From assembly GCA_040437565.1 (NCBI GenBank), contig JBDOQK010000001.1, forward strand, positions 992,001 to 1,056,000: a DNA stretch of 64,000 bases, in the 5' to 3' direction. Both the position numbers and the translations under genes were made by a program. Positions 62,149 through 64,000 of the stretch are shown here, in pieces (positions within the stretch are counted from its first letter, which is position 1; each line of letters opens with the position of its first letter). The notes beneath the pieces are model-generated. The model did not search any database, was not told where the DNA came from, and worked only from the letters and a program-made list of their open reading frames with translations. This DNA is from Albugo candida. Taxonomy: Eukaryota; Oomycota; Peronosporomycetes; Albuginales.

Positions 62149-63996
62149 TCAAAAAATCACTCCGTTGTATGCGATTCTCGCCTGTGCGTTCTGGTTGTTA
62201 AGCGCGAAACGAGATGCGGACAAAGACTGCTCACTATTGTGAAAGCTGGATGATTGTGTTGGATACAGTAAAGTGGGAAGTTCATTGCTAACTTGGGTTT
62301 GGTAGTACCCTAGCTCGTAGCTTGATTGAATTGGATGGTGAGTTTCATGTTCAAAATTGTGGTGAGCGTCATAAGGATACGGTTGATTCGAGTGATAGTC
62401 AAACGTAAATGTATCTTGCGCGTCCTTTTGCAACACATTTTGTGATTCACTCTGACAATGTGGCAGTGCTACGTAGGGACAAAAGCATGATGCCGAGGAG
62501 GCAGTCAAGTCTTTATAATATCTTTGGTAATGAGCATTTTGAGATTGATAATGATTGATCATATGTAAGCCAATTTGTGCGTTTTGACCATGTCTCGCAA
62601 GATTGCCATGCTGTTCAATATGAGTGCTGAAAGATTCTGGTTTTCCACGATTCGGTCCGTGACTCACAAAAACAAGAGGACGATATGATTCGTGCTTGTC
62701 AAGAAGGCTTGAGTTCTGGAAACGTGCAATCATTGCTTTTTTTCCTTGTAGTCTGGCGTATGAAATCGCACAAACTTTTTCGCTGTTAAAGTTTGACCAC
62801 TTTTGCTGGTTGAATTCCTGGTGAAAAGAAATAATCGCACTCGGTTCCATAAAGTTCAAAAATGCGTAGCCCATATTACATTTGTTTTTGAAATCAATCG
62901 GCAGATAAAAAAAGTCGTATCGTCCATGGTGATGACGATTGATTTCGTTCAACAGCATTTGCTGCGTGTATTTGTTGGGAATATTTCGGATCATCAACGT
63001 CGTACGGCAGTCCACACCTGAAATGACGTTTTCAATTAATAAGCAGAATTCGTTCACTCCATTTGACGCGTTTCGATTCTGTAAATTTCCAAGAACCTGC
63101 ACGTTTGTATATGCAGCTGAAGTGCTTTTGTTTACCGATCGCGGATCTACGTGGCATAGGGAGCTATGCATGCTAGAATATGCTACATGGCTCGGATATG
63201 ACAGAAGATCATAGCCATTTTCATGCCTCCGGTAGTCGGCACCATGACAAGCACTTGTCGGCTGAGCTTGGTTTATTGATTCTATGAAGGGACAAATTTT
63301 GCTTTTAGCCTCAATTGAAGTATGTTGTGGTCTCTGTGCAGGCTCGAATTTGCCTTCATGTGCTGGAAGCTTGTCTCCTCGACGAGGTGATGACTTCGAC
63401 GCTTGATTTGTTGGACAAGTTTGTGGTGCTGTAGTGCCCTTGCAGTTGGTTGTTTCATTAGTTTGAGTTGCAGTCACCAGTAGGTCGGCTGATGGAGCCT
63501 GCAAATCAGCCACCGTAGGTAAGATTTCTGCGTTTTTCATGGGTACCGGAGCTGTGTCAACTTCATCCTGACAGTTTAATGAGGAATTACGAAGCTTCTT
63601 TAAATGAGCAGAGAAAGCAATGATCTTGTTCTCATCAAATAATGGAGAAGCCGTCCGTGTTGCTACGATTGATCCAGTTGGATGCAATGAGAGATTTAAG
63701 TTTCGTACTGCGTTTTGAACATCTCGAGCATCATTGTATTCAACTATGTAGCTATTGCACAACGTTGTTTCTGGTTGAGAGAATATCCTGGTAACCTCTC
63801 CGAATTGAGAACACACTCTACCTACTTCATGTAATGAGTGTGAAAGTGATTTCGCTTTTGACAGCTGAACCAAAACCGTAGCACTATTCCTTTCATCGAT
63901 AACCTCGTAAGGTCGACTGAAATGTACTTTAGTCTTTTTGAACGCATCGCGTATGGCTGATGTCGGTTGTTTGCTCGGTGGCATCCGTGAGGGCAT
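62149..63996 (-). CDS. Mei2-like RNA-binding protein, at least 615 aa
   Basis: Mei2-type proteins (fission yeast Mei2, plant AML/TEL) bind RNA through a special C-terminal RRM and steer meiosis or development. One exon. An N-terminal RRM-like region contains TVLVQLSKAKSLSHSLHEVG and SYIVEYNDARDVQNAVRNL. A long disordered, Ser/Pro/Gln-rich middle follows. The diagnostic Mei2 RRM comes next: RTTLMIRNIPNKYTQQMLLN, then YDFFYLPIDFKNKCNMGYAF and EKVCAISYARLQGKKAMIAR with FQNSS. The tail is His/Tyr/Gln-rich. The first ATG is 4 bp from the window edge, so upstream exons or a longer start may exist outside. Confidence 0.92.
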   Translation of the reverse strand: MPSRMPPSKQPTSAIRDAFKKTKVHFSRPYEVIDERNSATVLVQLSKAKSLSHSLHEVGRVCSQFGEVTRIFSQPETTLCNSYIVEYNDARDVQNAVRNLNLSLHPTGSIVATRTASPLFDENKIIAFSAHLKKLRNSSLNCQDEVDTAPVPMKNAEILPTVADLQAPSADLLVTATQTNETTNCKGTTAPQTCPTNQASKSSPRRGDKLPAHEGKFEPAQRPQHTSIEAKSKICPFIESINQAQPTSACHGADYRRHENGYDLLSYPSHVAYSSMHSSLCHVDPRSVNKSTSAAYTNVQVLGNLQNRNASNGVNEFCLLIENVISGVDCRTTLMIRNIPNKYTQQMLLNEINRHHHGRYDFFYLPIDFKNKCNMGYAFLNFMEPSAIISFHQEFNQQKWSNFNSEKVCAISYARLQGKKAMIARFQNSSLLDKHESYRPLVFVSHGPNRGKPESFSTHIEQHGNLARHGQNAQIGLHMINHYQSQNAHYQRYYKDLTASSASCFCPYVALPHCQSESQNVLQKDAQDTFTFDYHSNQPYPYDAHHNFEHETHHPIQSSYELGYYQTQVSNELPTLLYPTQSSSFHNSEQSLSASRFALNNQNAQARIAYNGVIF

Positions 63997-64000
63997 GCTT

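Noticed and set aside
1-64000. CRISPR arrays, operons, plasmid or phage features, transposons and virus-derived elements
   Set aside because: No short spaced repeats, no terminal inverted repeats with transposase, and no reverse transcriptase, integrase or capsid-like protein seen in any frame; genes have spliceosomal introns.

Overview
This is nuclear DNA from a flagellate eukaryote with a very compact genome, most likely an oomycete. The evidence for an oomycete is: (1) ciliary and centriolar genes (CEP135/BLD10, DRC3, CEP90/PIBF1), which fit swimming zoospores; (2) stretches just upstream of two secreted-enzyme genes that match the known oomycete core promoter (initiator plus flanking element); (3) plant-like and animal-like families side by side. 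Introns are tiny (about 36-67 nt, mostly 46-60, GT..AG), and most genes lie 10-150 bp apart. A white-rust-like (Albuginales) genome would fit, but that is inference. I spliced genes by eye. In most multi-exon models the exon lengths sum exactly to a whole number of codons, which is my main check.

Layout. 1-7.9 kb: a tRNA-Gly(TCC), then an ankyrin-repeat gene that appears twice because of an assembly artefact. 8-12.1 kb: a P5B-type ATPase. 12.4-13.7 kb: a voltage-gated K+ channel with a C-terminal zinc ribbon. 13.9-22.6 kb: CEP135, the proteasome chaperone PSMD9/Nas2 and a two-pore channel. 23.1-30.8 kb: Hsp10, guanine deaminase, dynein intermediate chain, SAMHD1-like dNTPase and a CHORD protein. 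30.9-38.5 kb: a transportin-3-type importin, a GGNBP2-like protein, the splicing factor YJU2B/CCDC130 and DRC3. 38.6-45.4 kb: a second ankyrin protein, an RPAIN-like protein, a TMEM128 homologue, a membrane-anchored MaoC/hot-dog protein and an SLC1 amino-acid transporter. 45.5-48.7 kb: a possible microprotein, ADA2 and a cis-prenyltransferase. 48.7-54.5 kb: a looser region with two tandem secreted HAD phosphatases. 54.6-64 kb: PUS10, CEP90/PIBF1, small uncertain genes including a ubiquitin-like one, and a Mei2-like RNA-binding protein that runs to the window edge.

The window holds 14 gaps of exactly 100 N. Twelve are flanked by the same sequence on both sides (26 bp to 2.4 kb). Where such a pair lies inside a gene, removing one copy plus the gap restores an in-phase gene, so these are unmerged contig overlaps and not real tandem repeats. 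I found no CRISPR array, no operon, and no transposon or virus-derived element. Most genes are housekeeping. The most unusual items are the Cys at the substrate-selectivity position of the SLC1 transporter, the K+ channel/zinc-ribbon fusion, the ectodomain and altered M4 motif of the P5 ATPase, and the surface/secreted phosphatase pair.
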